Made by a program: the position numbers and the translations under genes
Source of the DNA: Luteolibacter yonseiensis
GTDB taxonomy: Bacteria; Verrucomicrobiota; Verrucomicrobiia; Verrucomicrobiales; Akkermansiaceae
Direction: 5' to 3'
DNA length: 64,000 bases
Assembly (NCBI RefSeq): GCF_016595465.1
Contig: NZ_JAENIK010000011.1
Coordinates: forward strand, 992,001 to 1,056,000
Shown here: one piece after another, positions 26,710 through 38,709 of the stretch
How positions within the stretch are numbered: the first letter of the stretch is position 1
Layout of the letters: every line of letters starts with the position of its first letter
Notes under the pieces: model-generated
Databases searched by the model: none
What the model saw: only the letters and a program-made list of their open reading frames with translations
Told to the model about the DNA's origin: nothing

Positions 26710-27609
26710 ATGAGCCGACTTTTACTCCGCAGCCTGTGTGTGGCTGCCTGCCTGTCCTCCGCGTTCGGCCAACGGGTGGCCGACTTCACCGCCGCGCTGG
26801 AAAAAGCGAAATCCTCCAAGGCGGACATTATGGTTTTCGTCCACGGATCCGATTGGAATCGTCCCGGCGAGGCGGCGGCGAAAATTTGGAATGACCCGCG
26901 TTTCCTCTCCAACATGGGGGCCGGTGTCCTTCTGGTGGACATCGACCGCAAGGAGAATCCCACGGAGTCGGAGAAGACCGCCGCCAAACGAAACGAAGCG
27001 GGGGACCCGAAGGTCCGCAGTGTTCCCGCCGTCGCGCTCTACGACGACGAGGGGCGCTTGGTCGGCTCTTTTTCCGGCACGTCGGAGATCGAGGCGGCGG
27101 GTGGTCTGCTCAATGCCACGAAAAAGCTGCTGGCCGTCCGCCGCGGGCGTGACGAGTTCTGGAAATCCGCGAACGGCTCCTCCGGCGTGATGAAGGCCGG
27201 CCGCCTGGGCCAGGGACTGGATTGCATGAACCTGGGTCTCGGTCCGAAAGATGCCTACAAGCCTGTCCTTGAAGAAATGAAGAAGGCGGATCCCGATGAC
27301 AAATCCGGCTACATCGGGAAATATACTTTCTCCTCGGAGAAACTCGTGGACCTTGCGATCGACAAGGCGGAGAAAAAGGACTTCACCGCCGCCGATCAGG
27401 AACTCACCAGATGGGATGCGAATCCGCGCCTTTCGCCGAGGCAGAAGCAGGAACTCCAAGCCGCCCGCTTCGCCCTCTACCAGCGCTGGCCGGAGAAGAA
27501 ATCCGCGCTCAAGCCGCTGTTGGAAAAGATGAGGGACATCGATCCGAAGTCGGAGCTTGGCCAGGCGGCGGTGAATTATCTGGAAATGCTGAAGAGCAGG
27601 AAGACGTGA
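26710..27609 (+). CDS. Secreted thioredoxin-fold protein lacking the CxxC motif
   Basis: 299 residues with a signal peptide (ending AFG-QR). The N-terminal 130 residues follow the thioredoxin-like plan: a strand with MVFVHGSDWNRPGEAAAK where the redox CxxC normally sits after GSDW, then VDIDRKENP, and a cis-Pro block VRSVPAVALYDDEGRLVGSFSG. Both cysteines are absent, so no disulfide chemistry is expected. Residues about 160-299 are helical, TPR-like. It probably forms an operon with the 692-residue protein upstream (19 nt gap). Possibly a scaffold or chaperone; function unknown. Confidence 0.72.
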   Translation: MSRLLLRSLCVAACLSSAFGQRVADFTAALEKAKSSKADIMVFVHGSDWNRPGEAAAKIWNDPRFLSNMGAGVLLVDIDRKENPTESEKTAAKRNEAGDPKVRSVPAVALYDDEGRLVGSFSGTSEIEAAGGLLNATKKLLAVRRGRDEFWKSANGSSGVMKAGRLGQGLDCMNLGLGPKDAYKPVLEEMKKADPDDKSGYIGKYTFSSEKLVDLAIDKAEKKDFTAADQELTRWDANPRLSPRQKQELQAARFALYQRWPEKKSALKPLLEKMRDIDPKSELGQAAVNYLEMLKSRKT

Positions 27610-27659
27610 TGGGTGGGACTAGCCGGAGCTCGAAACCCGGCCCGGCCACCGGAGCACCG

Positions 27660-29138
27660 TCACGCGATGACTCCATTCACCACCTTCGCCGGTTTGACTC
27701 CGGTGAGCTTTTGATCGAGCCCTTGGAAGGGGAACGAGAGCTTCCTGTGATCGAAGCCGAGGAGATGAAGCATCGTCGCGTGGAAATCCCGGATATGGAC
27801 GGGATCACTTGCCACACCGTAGCCGACGGGATCCGTCTCGCCATAGGTGAAACCGGGTTTCACTCCACCGCCGGCCATCCACAGGGTGAATGCGCCGGGG
27901 TTGTGGTCGCGTCCGACGAAGGCGTTCGTCGTGCCGCCCCGGTTTTCCTGCATCGGCGTGCGGCCGAACTCGCCGCTCCAGACGACGAGCGTGTCTTCAA
28001 GCAGTCCGCGCTGATGCAGGTCGGTGAGAAGTGCGGAAATCGGTTGGTCGATGTCGCGGCACTTTTTCACGAAGCCGTCGTTGATCGACTCGGAGGCATT
28101 GGAACCATGGGAGTCCCAACCCCAGTCGAAAAGCTGGATATAGCGTGTTCCCGCTTCGGCGAGTCGGCGGGCGAGCAGGCAGTTGTTGGCGAAGGATTCC
28201 TTGCCCGGCCGGGTGCCATACATTTCATGGATGGCGGCGGGTTCTTTGGAAATGTCCATGACTTCAGGAACCGAGACCTGCATGCGGAAGGCCATCTCAT
28301 ATTGCGAAATCCGTGTGAGCGTCTCGGGATCGCCGAACTGCGAATGTGACTGGCGGTCGAGATTGTCCAACGCATCCAGCGCGATGCGGCGCACGTCGCG
28401 GGAGATGCCGGGAGGATTCGCCGCGTTCAGGACGGGATCTCCGCTGGAACGGCACTGTACCCCTTGATAGACGGATGGCAGGAAACCGGAACCCCAGATG
28501 GACGCTCCGACACGCGGGATCCGGCCGCCTGAAACCAGCACCATGAAACCGGGAAGGTTCCGGTTGTCCGTGCCGAGTCCCCAGGTGACCCATGAGCCGA
28601 TGGAAGGATAACCGAGGTTCTGGTTTCCCGTGTGAACCAGCAGCTCGGCAGGGCCGTGGTTGAACTGGTCCGTCTGCATCGTCTTGATGAAACACAGCCG
28701 GTCGACGTGTTTCGCGAGGTGGGGCAGGCGGTCCGAGACCCATGCGCCGCACTGGCCGTGCCGGTTGAATTCAAACTGCGGGCCGAGCATCTTCGGCACG
28801 CCCTGGATGAAGGCGAAACGCTTGCCTTCCAGGAATTCCCGCGGACATTCCCGGCCGTCGAGCCGCTTGAGCTCGGGTTTGTAGTCGAAGAGGTCGAGCT
28901 GGCTCGGCGCACCGACCATGTGCAGGAAAATCACCCGCTTGGCTTTCGGAGCGAGGGCGGGCGCCAGCGATGCGAGAGGATCATCCGCGTTCCTGAGGAC
29001 GGTTGGTTTGCCTGCCGCGGCTGCGAGTCCCTGCGTCGCCAGCCACATCCCTCCCAGTCCGGTCGTGCAGTCTCGCAGGAAATGACGACGGGTGATCTGG
29101 TGGAGCTGTTCGTGCCTGATGCGGTCGAATGGATTCAT
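27660..29138 (-). CDS. DUF1501 secreted protein (sulfatase-like fold)
   Basis: 492 residues. A Tat-like N-terminus (ITRRHFLRDCTTGLGG, about 15-30) is followed by the DUF1501 domain: KRVIFLHMVGAPSQLDLFDYKPEL, FNRHGQCGAWVSDRLPHLA, FNHGPAELLVHTGNQ, LPSVYQGVQCRS, LFDWGWDSHGSN, TLVVWSGEFGRTPMQE and RDHNPGAFTLWMAGGGVKPGF. The family shares the alkaline-phosphatase/sulfatase fold and is massively expanded in Planctomycetota and Verrucomicrobiota, nearly always with a DUF1549/DUF1553 partner, here encoded 21 nt upstream. Substrate unknown; a role in sulfated or complex polysaccharide breakdown is often proposed. Confidence 0.92.
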   Translation of the reverse strand: MNPFDRIRHEQLHQITRRHFLRDCTTGLGGMWLATQGLAAAAGKPTVLRNADDPLASLAPALAPKAKRVIFLHMVGAPSQLDLFDYKPELKRLDGRECPREFLEGKRFAFIQGVPKMLGPQFEFNRHGQCGAWVSDRLPHLAKHVDRLCFIKTMQTDQFNHGPAELLVHTGNQNLGYPSIGSWVTWGLGTDNRNLPGFMVLVSGGRIPRVGASIWGSGFLPSVYQGVQCRSSGDPVLNAANPPGISRDVRRIALDALDNLDRQSHSQFGDPETLTRISQYEMAFRMQVSVPEVMDISKEPAAIHEMYGTRPGKESFANNCLLARRLAEAGTRYIQLFDWGWDSHGSNASESINDGFVKKCRDIDQPISALLTDLHQRGLLEDTLVVWSGEFGRTPMQENRGGTTNAFVGRDHNPGAFTLWMAGGGVKPGFTYGETDPVGYGVASDPVHIRDFHATMLHLLGFDHRKLSFPFQGLDQKLTGVKPAKVVNGVIA

Positions 29139-29159
29139 GACGGGGCAATGACGGATTGT

Positions 29160-32011
<2,852 letters not shown>

Positions 32012-32015
<4 letters not shown>

Positions 32016-33325
32016 CTTGAGAAAACTCGGATTTCATTCAGCCCGCCGCCTTGGTTCTTGTCAGAAGCCGGACGGTCGGGATGGCGGTAATGGGAGGTCA
32101 CGACGATCTTCACATAGCGGGCTTCCACCGCGCCGAAGGTGAAATCGTGAAACGGGAACGCACCATCGGCACGGGTGTCGATGCGTGGTAATTTTCCTTC
32201 GATCACCGGGGTGAAATGGATGCCGTCGGTTGAGACATGGACCTGGAAGTTTTCGGTGCCACGGTCGTCGATCCGGCGGTTCGCGGTGTTTTGCAGGGAG
32301 ATGCGGCCGATCCTCCGGCTGGTTTCCAGGTCCACGGTGAACTCTCCGTTCTCACCATTCGGTGCGAGCCAGAACGACCAATCTCCGGGCACGCCGGAGT
32401 CGTTCGTGCGACCGTCGGTGAGATTGCCCGGAGGAAAAACCGAGCCATGCGGACGGATGCAGTGTCCGGGGCTGGTGACCGGCTTGCCAAGCGCCAGATT
32501 CACCCCCGTCTCCACGGTCGCCATGGGTTTTGAAATGATCTTCGGGACAGTCACCGGATCCGTATCCAGTGACGGAGACAAAAGCCGCGAGCCGTCCGCA
32601 TCCTGAAGCAGGGCGCGCGCGTCACCTTGGGAGAGACGAGGTTTTCCGGCTACCGCCTGGACCTCGATTTCTCCCTCGTAAACCTCGGTCAGTATCACCG
32701 GTTGGGAACCATCGCTGCCGACCGCAAGGCCGAAGCGGGTGCCGAGGTCGACAAATCTTCCACCGGGCGTGTCCACCCGGAATCCTTGCGCGCCCGGAGG
32801 CGCATGTACCGAGGCACGTCCGTGCAGAACGGTGATGGCCTCCGCCTTGTCGAGTTGGAAGCGGCATGGACCTTCGAGCGTGACCTGGGCTCCGCTGGGA
32901 TAGGAAAGCTCCGCAACGCCCCGGATCAGTTCCAGAGGTGTCGAGACAGGGAGTTTTTGATTGGCGGCGAGCCTGATGTCTCCACCCCAGGTGCTGTCCA
33001 CGGTGGTGACCAGACGTGCGCGGGGGCTTTCGGGTTTTTGGATGAAGAAGGCACAACCTGCTCCGATCACGGCCACCGCCGCAACGGTGGCGATCCTGCG
33101 TCTCCATTTCCCGCGAACCGGCATGACGATGGTCTCTCCCTCTCCCAGGTGTTCAACCGCCGAGGAGCGGCGCAGCAGGGTCGCGTGGAAATCATTCGCA
33201 CGCCGGTAACGGTCGCGGGCATCTTTCGAGCCAAGCAAAAGGGCGTTGAGTTCCTCGCGGCCATCATCATCCAGAAGCCCGTCGAACAAGGCTTGTATCA
33301 GGTGATCAAGTCGGTCCGGTTTCAT
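32012..33325 (-). CDS. FecR-like anti-sigma regulator with C-terminal discoidin domain
   Basis: 437 residues. Cytoplasmic N-terminus (about 1-75: LDHLIQALFDGLLDDDGREELNALL), one transmembrane helix (about 77-94), a periplasmic FecR domain (about 105-245: LELIRGVAELSYPSGAQVTLEGPC, FRVDTPGGRFVDLGTRFGLAVG) and a discoidin/F5-8 C domain (about 275-437: NLALGKPVTS, LTDGRTNDSG, FTVDLETSRRIGRISLQN, VHVSTDGIHFTPV). It should hold the ECF sigma factor encoded upstream and release it when the outer domain senses a ligand, plausibly a carbohydrate. Overlaps both neighbours by 4 nt. Sensing mechanism is inferred. Confidence 0.88.
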
Positions 33326-33849
33326 GAGGCGGGTTGGTCGAGATTCCGTGCGATGCAGTCCTCGAGCAGTTTGCGGATGCGCAGCAACAGAACCGAAAGC
33401 GCGCCGGGAGTCTGCGAACGTGCCTTCGCCAGATCCCGCACGGACGCGCCCGGTTCATAACGGGCCAGAATCAATTCACGCTGGTGGTCCGGCAGCCGTC
33501 CCAAACAGTTTTCCAGCACCTCATGCAGTGGTTTGGCCGGCTGGTCGATGGAGTGCTCGTCGGCCAGAATGTCCACGAGTTGGTCGTTGAAGACATGACG
33601 GTCCCGCCCCACATCCCGCCGGGCCGCCATCACCTGAAATCGTGCGATGCCGAAAGCCCACGCGAGGAACGGCTGCGAGGGATCATAATCCGCCGCCTTC
33701 CGCCACAGCACCAGATTGGTCTCCTGCAGCACGTCGTCCGCCAGGCTGCGGTCCGGCAGCAGTGAGAGGATGTAGCGATGCAAGGCCGCCTGATGGCCGG
33801 CGATCCAGCCGACCATGCGTTCCTCGGGATTTCTCGGGCTTTCTGACAT
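33322..33849 (-). CDS. ECF RNA polymerase sigma factor (PVC type)
   Basis: 175 residues with region 2 (about 20-90: HRYILSLLPDRSLADDVLQETNLVLWRK, FLAWAFGIARFQVMAARRD) and region 4 (about 112-165: CLGRLPDHQRELILARYEPGASVRDLAKARSQTPGALSVLLLRIRKLL). The sequence is of the type abundant in Planctomycetota and Verrucomicrobiota next to FecR and DUF1553 genes. First gene of the four-gene minus-strand operon 33849-27660; it overlaps the anti-sigma gene by 4 nt. Probably autoregulates the operon, although I cannot define its promoter motif from one instance. Confidence 0.92.
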   Translation of the reverse strand: MSESPRNPEERMVGWIAGHQAALHRYILSLLPDRSLADDVLQETNLVLWRKAADYDPSQPFLAWAFGIARFQVMAARRDVGRDRHVFNDQLVDILADEHSIDQPAKPLHEVLENCLGRLPDHQRELILARYEPGASVRDLAKARSQTPGALSVLLLRIRKLLEDCIARNLDQPAS

Positions 33850-33947
33850 GGGTGTCTGTCAGTATTACCAAGAATCCGGGGTATCTTACATGATAATCCA
33901 CCTTTTTTGAATGGAAGGAGGACGGGATCTTCCGGATGGAGATCCGG

Positions 33948-34628
33948 TCAATGCCCGAGATAGCGCTGCGGCTTGTGATAGCTCACCATCACGGCACTCA
34001 TGGCGGCGGCGCTGAGGATGGAGTAGAGGATCTTTCCGGGGTTCAGGTAGAACAATGAGGAAGAGATCACCATGGCGTCGATCACCATCTGTGTCTTGCC
34101 GGCGTTGATGCCGTTCTTGCGCTGGAGGTAGAGACAGAGCACGCCGGTGCCGCCGGCTCCGGCTCCATGACGGGCGAGTGCGAGAATTCCCAGCCCCATC
34201 AGGGAACCTCCGAAGACGGAACCATAGAGCGGATGCGAGGCCCTCAGTTCGACCACCATCGGCATATACCCGGAAATGACCATGATTCCCACGCTGGCGA
34301 CGATGGTCTTGATGGTGAAACGAAGTCCCATCCCCAGCCAGGCGAAGATGAAAAAAGGCAGGTTGATGAGCATGAACAGGGTTCCTACCGACCAGTTGGT
34401 GATGTAGGACAGCAGCAGTGCCATTCCCGCCACACCGCCGGTAACCAGTCCGGTGGACTTCAACAACAGAAGTCCGAAAACCACCAACGAGCATCCGATG
34501 GCGAAGGCATAGACGTCTTCCAGAAGAGAATGACGGATGCCGGGAGACAACCCGTCCGGCGGGTTTCCGCTTTCAAGCGTCTGGCGGTTCAGCAGTCTGA
34601 TCAGGCTTTGCAACATCGCATGTCCCAA
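33948..34628 (-). CDS. YitT-family membrane protein
   Basis: 226 residues, about five to six transmembrane helices (starting at about residue 40: FAIGCSLVVFGLLLLKSTGLVTGGVAGMALLL). It fits the YitT/DUF161 family (YxxG-type LVTGGVAG motif, GGSLMGLGILALARHGAGAGGTGVLCLY) but lacks the C-terminal DUF2179 domain, so it is the short form. Function of the family is unclear (possible transporter). It lies 27 nt downstream of rbfA, possibly in the same transcript. Start could also be the second ATG 12 nt downstream. Confidence 0.85.
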   Translation of the reverse strand: MGHAMLQSLIRLLNRQTLESGNPPDGLSPGIRHSLLEDVYAFAIGCSLVVFGLLLLKSTGLVTGGVAGMALLLSYITNWSVGTLFMLINLPFFIFAWLGMGLRFTIKTIVASVGIMVISGYMPMVVELRASHPLYGSVFGGSLMGLGILALARHGAGAGGTGVLCLYLQRKNGINAGKTQMVIDAMVISSSLFYLNPGKILYSILSAAAMSAVMVSYHKPQRYLGH

Positions 34629-34655
34629 AGCGTCGTGTGTGCCGATTTCGAAAAA

Positions 34656-35021
34656 TCAATGCTTTTCCTCGTCTTCCTCGGGAGCTTTCGGAAGCTTGTC
34701 CACCTCTTCGAGCAGATTCACGATCTCCACGCCGCGGACCGCCGAGGCGTCGTGATGGAAGCGCAGGACGGGCGTGGACTTGAGGACCACGCGCTTCATG
34801 ACCTTGGACTGGATGCTGCCGTGCTCCTTGTTCAATTTCTCAAGCACGGAGTTCGCCTCGCCGCCGAGCACGCCGATCCAGACTTTTCCTTCCTTGAGGT
34901 CCTGGGTGACTTCGACATCGCTGACGGTCACGAGACGGTTGTGCCATTCATAATCCTTCTGGATGATCTGGCCGATTTCACGGCGGAGGAGTTCGTTGAC
35001 TCGGTCGAGGCGGCGGGACAT
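34656..35021 (-). CDS. rbfA: Ribosome-binding factor A
   Basis: Assists 30S subunit maturation by binding the 5' helix of 16S rRNA. 121 residues: a KH-type fold with MSRRLDRVNELLRREIGQIIQKD at the start, TVSDVEVTQDLKEGKVWIGVLGG, KRVVLKSTPVLRFHHDAS, and a charged acidic tail. Third gene of the nusA-infB-rbfA order. It is separated from infB by a 115-nt spacer with inverted repeats. Confidence 0.93.
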   Translation of the reverse strand: MSRRLDRVNELLRREIGQIIQKDYEWHNRLVTVSDVEVTQDLKEGKVWIGVLGGEANSVLEKLNKEHGSIQSKVMKRVVLKSTPVLRFHHDASAVRGVEIVNLLEEVDKLPKAPEEDEEKH

Positions 35022-35026
35022 GGCAA

Positions 35027-35130
35027 GTTGAGAGTTTGGGGTTGGGAGTCGGGAGCCGTGAAGAGGGGGAGATCTGGAAGTGGCGCGGACACCCTTTCCA
35101 AACTCTCAACCCTCGACATCAAACTCTCAA
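35027..35130. repeat. Inverted and direct repeats in the infB-rbfA spacer
   Basis: GTTGAGAGTTTGG (35027-35039) is the exact reverse complement of CCAAACTCTCAAC (35098-35110), and an 11-nt direct copy CAAACTCTCAA recurs at 35120-35130. The arms could form a long-range stem around a 58-nt loop in the infB-rbfA mRNA. There is no T-run, so this is not an ordinary terminator. Confidence 0.7.
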
Positions 35131-35136
35131 ACTACT

Positions 35137-37284
35137 TCAGAGCGTCTGCGCGTATTTTTCGAGCTTGTAGCACTCGATGACGTCGCCTTCCTCGTATTCG
35201 TTGAATTCACCGAGGCGGATGCCGCACTCGAAGTTGGTGCGGACTTCCTCGACCTCGTCCTTGAAGCGGCGGAGCGTGGACATGCGGCCGTCGAAAACGG
35301 GGATGCCTCCACGGATGACGCGGGCGTGGGCCTTGCGGTGGATGCGTCCGTCCATGACGAAGGATCCGGCGACCCGGCCGCGGTTGAGCTTGAAGATCTG
35401 GCGGACCTCCGCGTGGCCGATGACGGTCTCGCGGGTGAGCGGTTCGAGCAGACCGAGCATCGCCTCACGGACCTGGTCGATGAGTTCGTAAACGATGGAG
35501 TAGAGCTTGACCTCCACCGAAGCCGACTTGGCGGACTTCACGGCCTTGGCCTCCACCTTCACGTTGAAGCCGAGCACGATGGCATCGGTCGAAGCCGCGT
35601 AGGAAATGTCGGACTCGGTGATCGGGCCCGCCGCCGCGGTGATGAAGGTGCACTCGACCTTCTCGGAAGTGATGGCGAGCACCGCTTTCCTGATGGCCTC
35701 GACGGAGCCTTGCACGTCGCACTTGAGGATGAGCTTGAGCTGGGCCTTGCCGCCGCCGTCGCGCACCATGGAATAGAGATCTTCCATCCGGTTGCGGTGC
35801 TGTGGCTTGAGGCGGACGAGCCGCTGGGCTTCCTGACGCTCGGAGGCGAGGGATTTCGCCTCGCGCTCGCTCTTCATCTCGGTGAGATGGTCGCCGACGT
35901 TCGGAAGTTCCTCGAAGCCGATGACCTCCACCGGCATGCCGGGGTGGGCGGACTTGATGGCCGCGCCGCGGTCGTTGATGAGCGAACGGACTTTTCCGGC
36001 GTAAGGTCCGCAGATGAACGGAGTGCCGACTTTCAAGGTGCCGGACTCGACGATGACTGTCGCGGTCGTGCCGCGGCCCGGAACGACGCGGGCTTCGATG
36101 ACCGCCGCGCGGGCGGTGGCCTTCGGGTTCGCCTTGAGCTCGAGAACCTCGGCCTGGAGGGCGATGAGTTCGAGCAGGTCCTCCATGTTCTTGCCGGTGA
36201 GGGCGGAAACCTCCGCGAATTCCGTATCGCCACCGAAGTCGGTGGTTTGCAGGCCGTTTTCGGCGAGCTGGGATTTCACGCGATCCACGTTCGACGACGG
36301 CAGGTCGCACTTGTTGATGGCGACGATGATGGTCTTCTTCGCCTTCTTGGCGTGTTTGATGGCTTCCAGCGTCTGTGGCATGATGCCGTCATTGGCGGCG
36401 ACCACGATGATGACGATGTCCGTGATGTCCGCGCCGCGGGCGCGCATGTCGGAGAAAATGGCGTGGCCGGGGGTGTCGAGGAAGGTGATTTCCTGGTCGT
36501 TGTGGATGACCTGATACGCGCCGATGTGCTGGGTGATGCCGCCGGCTTCTCCGGAGACGACCTTGGACTTGCGGAAATAGTCGAGGATCGAAGTTTTTCC
36601 GTGGTCGACGTGACCCATGATGGTGACGATGGGCGGACGGGTCTTGAGAAGATCTTCCGGCTCCTGTTTCGGTGCCTCCGGCTCCTTGATGACTTCGACT
36701 TCCTTGTGGAAACCCTTGTCCTTGTCACGCTTCTCGCGCTCGAAGGTGAATCCATGGATCTCACAAATCTTCGCGGCGATGTCCGGTTCCAACGGTTGGT
36801 TCGGAGCCGGGAACACGCCGATCTTGATCAGGTCCGCCATGATGTTGAACGGCTTCAGCCCGAGACGGGCGGCCAGATCGGGAACCAGGATCGGGGGCTT
36901 GATGACGATGAGCTTCGGATCAAGAGGGGCCTCCTGCGCTTGTGCGGGAGCCGGGCTCTCAGCGGGGGCCGGTGCTACCGCGGCGGCAGGGGCCGGGGTG
37001 GCGGCGACTTCGGCGGCTTTCGCACTCTCGTCCTCCTTGTCCAGCAGTTTGGAGATGGTGCCGATGACCGCTTTTCCCGTGCGGGATGTCTTGCGGACCT
37101 TCGATTTCTTGTCTTCCGCGAAGAGATCCAGCGCGGCGGCCTTTTTCGCCTCAAGAGCGCTCGGAGCTGGCGGCACGACCTCCGCCTCCTTGCGCTGGCG
37201 TTCGCGCCGCGAAGGTTTTTTCGTCGTATCAAGCAGGTCGAGGACCTTGGCTTTTTTTGGAGAGCTATCGCTATTTTCGGGCAT
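35137..37284 (-). CDS. infB: Translation initiation factor IF-2
   Basis: GTPase that brings fMet-tRNA to the 30S subunit. 715 residues: a charged/Ala-Pro-rich N-terminal linker (1-120), IF2-N domain (about 120-190), G domain with GHVDHGKT, DTPGHAIF and NKCDLP (about 222-390), and domains II-IV with the C-terminal fMet-tRNA-binding domain (ending FECGIRLGEFNEYEEGDVIECYKLE). The N-terminal region is short compared with E. coli IF2-1. It lies 59 nt after nusA; rimP is not present directly upstream. Confidence 0.96.
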   Translation of the reverse strand: MPENSDSSPKKAKVLDLLDTTKKPSRRERQRKEAEVVPPAPSALEAKKAAALDLFAEDKKSKVRKTSRTGKAVIGTISKLLDKEDESAKAAEVAATPAPAAAVAPAPAESPAPAQAQEAPLDPKLIVIKPPILVPDLAARLGLKPFNIMADLIKIGVFPAPNQPLEPDIAAKICEIHGFTFEREKRDKDKGFHKEVEVIKEPEAPKQEPEDLLKTRPPIVTIMGHVDHGKTSILDYFRKSKVVSGEAGGITQHIGAYQVIHNDQEITFLDTPGHAIFSDMRARGADITDIVIIVVAANDGIMPQTLEAIKHAKKAKKTIIVAINKCDLPSSNVDRVKSQLAENGLQTTDFGGDTEFAEVSALTGKNMEDLLELIALQAEVLELKANPKATARAAVIEARVVPGRGTTATVIVESGTLKVGTPFICGPYAGKVRSLINDRGAAIKSAHPGMPVEVIGFEELPNVGDHLTEMKSEREAKSLASERQEAQRLVRLKPQHRNRMEDLYSMVRDGGGKAQLKLILKCDVQGSVEAIRKAVLAITSEKVECTFITAAAGPITESDISYAASTDAIVLGFNVKVEAKAVKSAKSASVEVKLYSIVYELIDQVREAMLGLLEPLTRETVIGHAEVRQIFKLNRGRVAGSFVMDGRIHRKAHARVIRGGIPVFDGRMSTLRRFKDEVEEVRTNFECGIRLGEFNEYEEGDVIECYKLEKYAQTL

Positions 37285-37343
37285 CCGGCTTGTCGGCAGA
37301 GTTGGTGAGGAGGAGGGAATGGAAATAAGAAGGAAGGTGGAAT

Positions 37344-38612
37344 TCAGGCTTTGGAGGCGACGATGCCTTGAGCACGGACGAGAATGGCCTCGGCCGCCTC
37401 TTCGGTGATGCCGAGCGCCGCGGCGATATAGTCGGCGGGCATGTCAACCACCATCTCGGGGTTGAAGCCGCCTGCGAGGGTGAGTTTTCCGGCGAGCTCG
37501 TCGGTGATGCCGAGTTGGTCGGCGAGGGTATGGGCCGCTCCGCCGATCTTCTCCTTGAACTGCTCTTCCTTGGACTCGTCCTTGCGGACCTGCACATCCC
37601 AGCCCATGAGGCGTGAGGAAAGGCGGGCGTTCTGGCCCTTGCGGCCGATGGCCTTGCTCAGATCGATCTCGTCCACCGTGACGTGGACCGTGCGGTTGGC
37701 TTCATCCACGGAAATGGAGCGGAGCTCGGCGGGCTTGAGGGCCTCGCGGACGAATTCCTTCGGATCCTCGCTCCAGCGGATGATGTCCACCTTCTCGTTG
37801 TTCAGCTCACGGACGATGTTTTTCACCCGGGCGCCTCGCATGCCCACACAGGCGCCGACGGGATCGACCTTCGGATCGCTGCTCCAAACGGCCACCTTGG
37901 TGCGGAATCCGGCTTCGCGGGCGATGCCTCGGATTTCCACGGTTCGGTCGGAAATTTCATTCACTTCGGCCTCGAACAGGCGGCGGACAAAGTTCGGATG
38001 GCTGCGGGAAAGAATGATTTCCGGTCCACGGCCTTCATTTTCAACGGCAAGCACGTAGGCGCGGATGCGGTCGCCGATGTTGTAGTCCTCGCCCTGCACG
38101 CGCTCGCGGTTCGGCATGATGCCTTCGAATTTGCCGAGGTCGATCATCACGTCGTTGCGCTCGAAGCGGCGGACGGTTCCGGAGACGACATCGCCGGCCC
38201 GGTCCTTGAACTCTTCGTAAATCATTTCCTTCTCCGCCTGGCGGAGGCGCTGCATCATCGTCTGCTTGGCGGTCTGCACGGCGATGCGGCCGAAATCCTT
38301 GGGAGTGACGTTGAATTCCTGGATGTCACCGGCTTGGGCGGCAGGGTTCTTTTTCAGCGCCGTGGTCATCGGGACCTCGTTGAACTTGTCCGAATACGAT
38401 TCGTTCTCAACCACCGTGAGGATCGCATAAATCTTGGTCTCGCCCTTCTTCGTATCGACCGAAGCACGCAGTGTTTCAATGGCATCCGCTCCCGGAACCA
38501 TCTTACGGTAAGCCGAAATGAAGGCGAACTCGAGCGCGGCAACGACCTTGTCACGGTCGATTCCTTTTTCTTTTTCGTAATAATCGATGAGGGCGACGAT
38601 ATCGTTGGTCAT
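37344..38612 (-). CDS. nusA: Transcription termination/antitermination protein NusA
   Basis: 422 residues: N-terminal RNA polymerase-binding domain (1-125), S1 domain (about 133-200: GDVVSGTVRRFERNDVMIDLG), two KH domains (about 205-345: GACVGMRGARVKNIVREL, KAIGRKGQNARLSSRLMGWDV) and one C-terminal helix-hairpin-helix region (about 360-420) instead of the two acidic repeats of E. coli. Start at 38612 (MTNDIVALIDYY) matches the family; the longer frame from 38675 is rejected. First gene of the nusA-infB-rbfA cluster. Confidence 0.95.
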   Translation of the reverse strand: MTNDIVALIDYYEKEKGIDRDKVVAALEFAFISAYRKMVPGADAIETLRASVDTKKGETKIYAILTVVENESYSDKFNEVPMTTALKKNPAAQAGDIQEFNVTPKDFGRIAVQTAKQTMMQRLRQAEKEMIYEEFKDRAGDVVSGTVRRFERNDVMIDLGKFEGIMPNRERVQGEDYNIGDRIRAYVLAVENEGRGPEIILSRSHPNFVRRLFEAEVNEISDRTVEIRGIAREAGFRTKVAVWSSDPKVDPVGACVGMRGARVKNIVRELNNEKVDIIRWSEDPKEFVREALKPAELRSISVDEANRTVHVTVDEIDLSKAIGRKGQNARLSSRLMGWDVQVRKDESKEEQFKEKIGGAAHTLADQLGITDELAGKLTLAGGFNPEMVVDMPADYIAAALGITEEAAEAILVRAQGIVASKA

Positions 38613-38652
38613 GGCGGCTGTGTCTGCGGTCGCTGCTGATGTCTGGAGACGC

Positions 38653-38677
38653 AAAAGAGTGGGTGCGAGACCCACTC
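38653..38677 (-). terminator. Probable terminator of the thyA-folA operon
   Basis: Read on the minus strand, the 8-bp stem GAGTGGGT/ACCCACTC with loop CTCGC is followed by TTTTGC. It sits 33 nt after the folA stop and before nusA. The T-run is short, so strength is uncertain. Confidence 0.55.
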
Positions 38678-38709
38678 CTTTCTTTCGTCAGAAGCTGTGC
38701 GGGCAGTTT

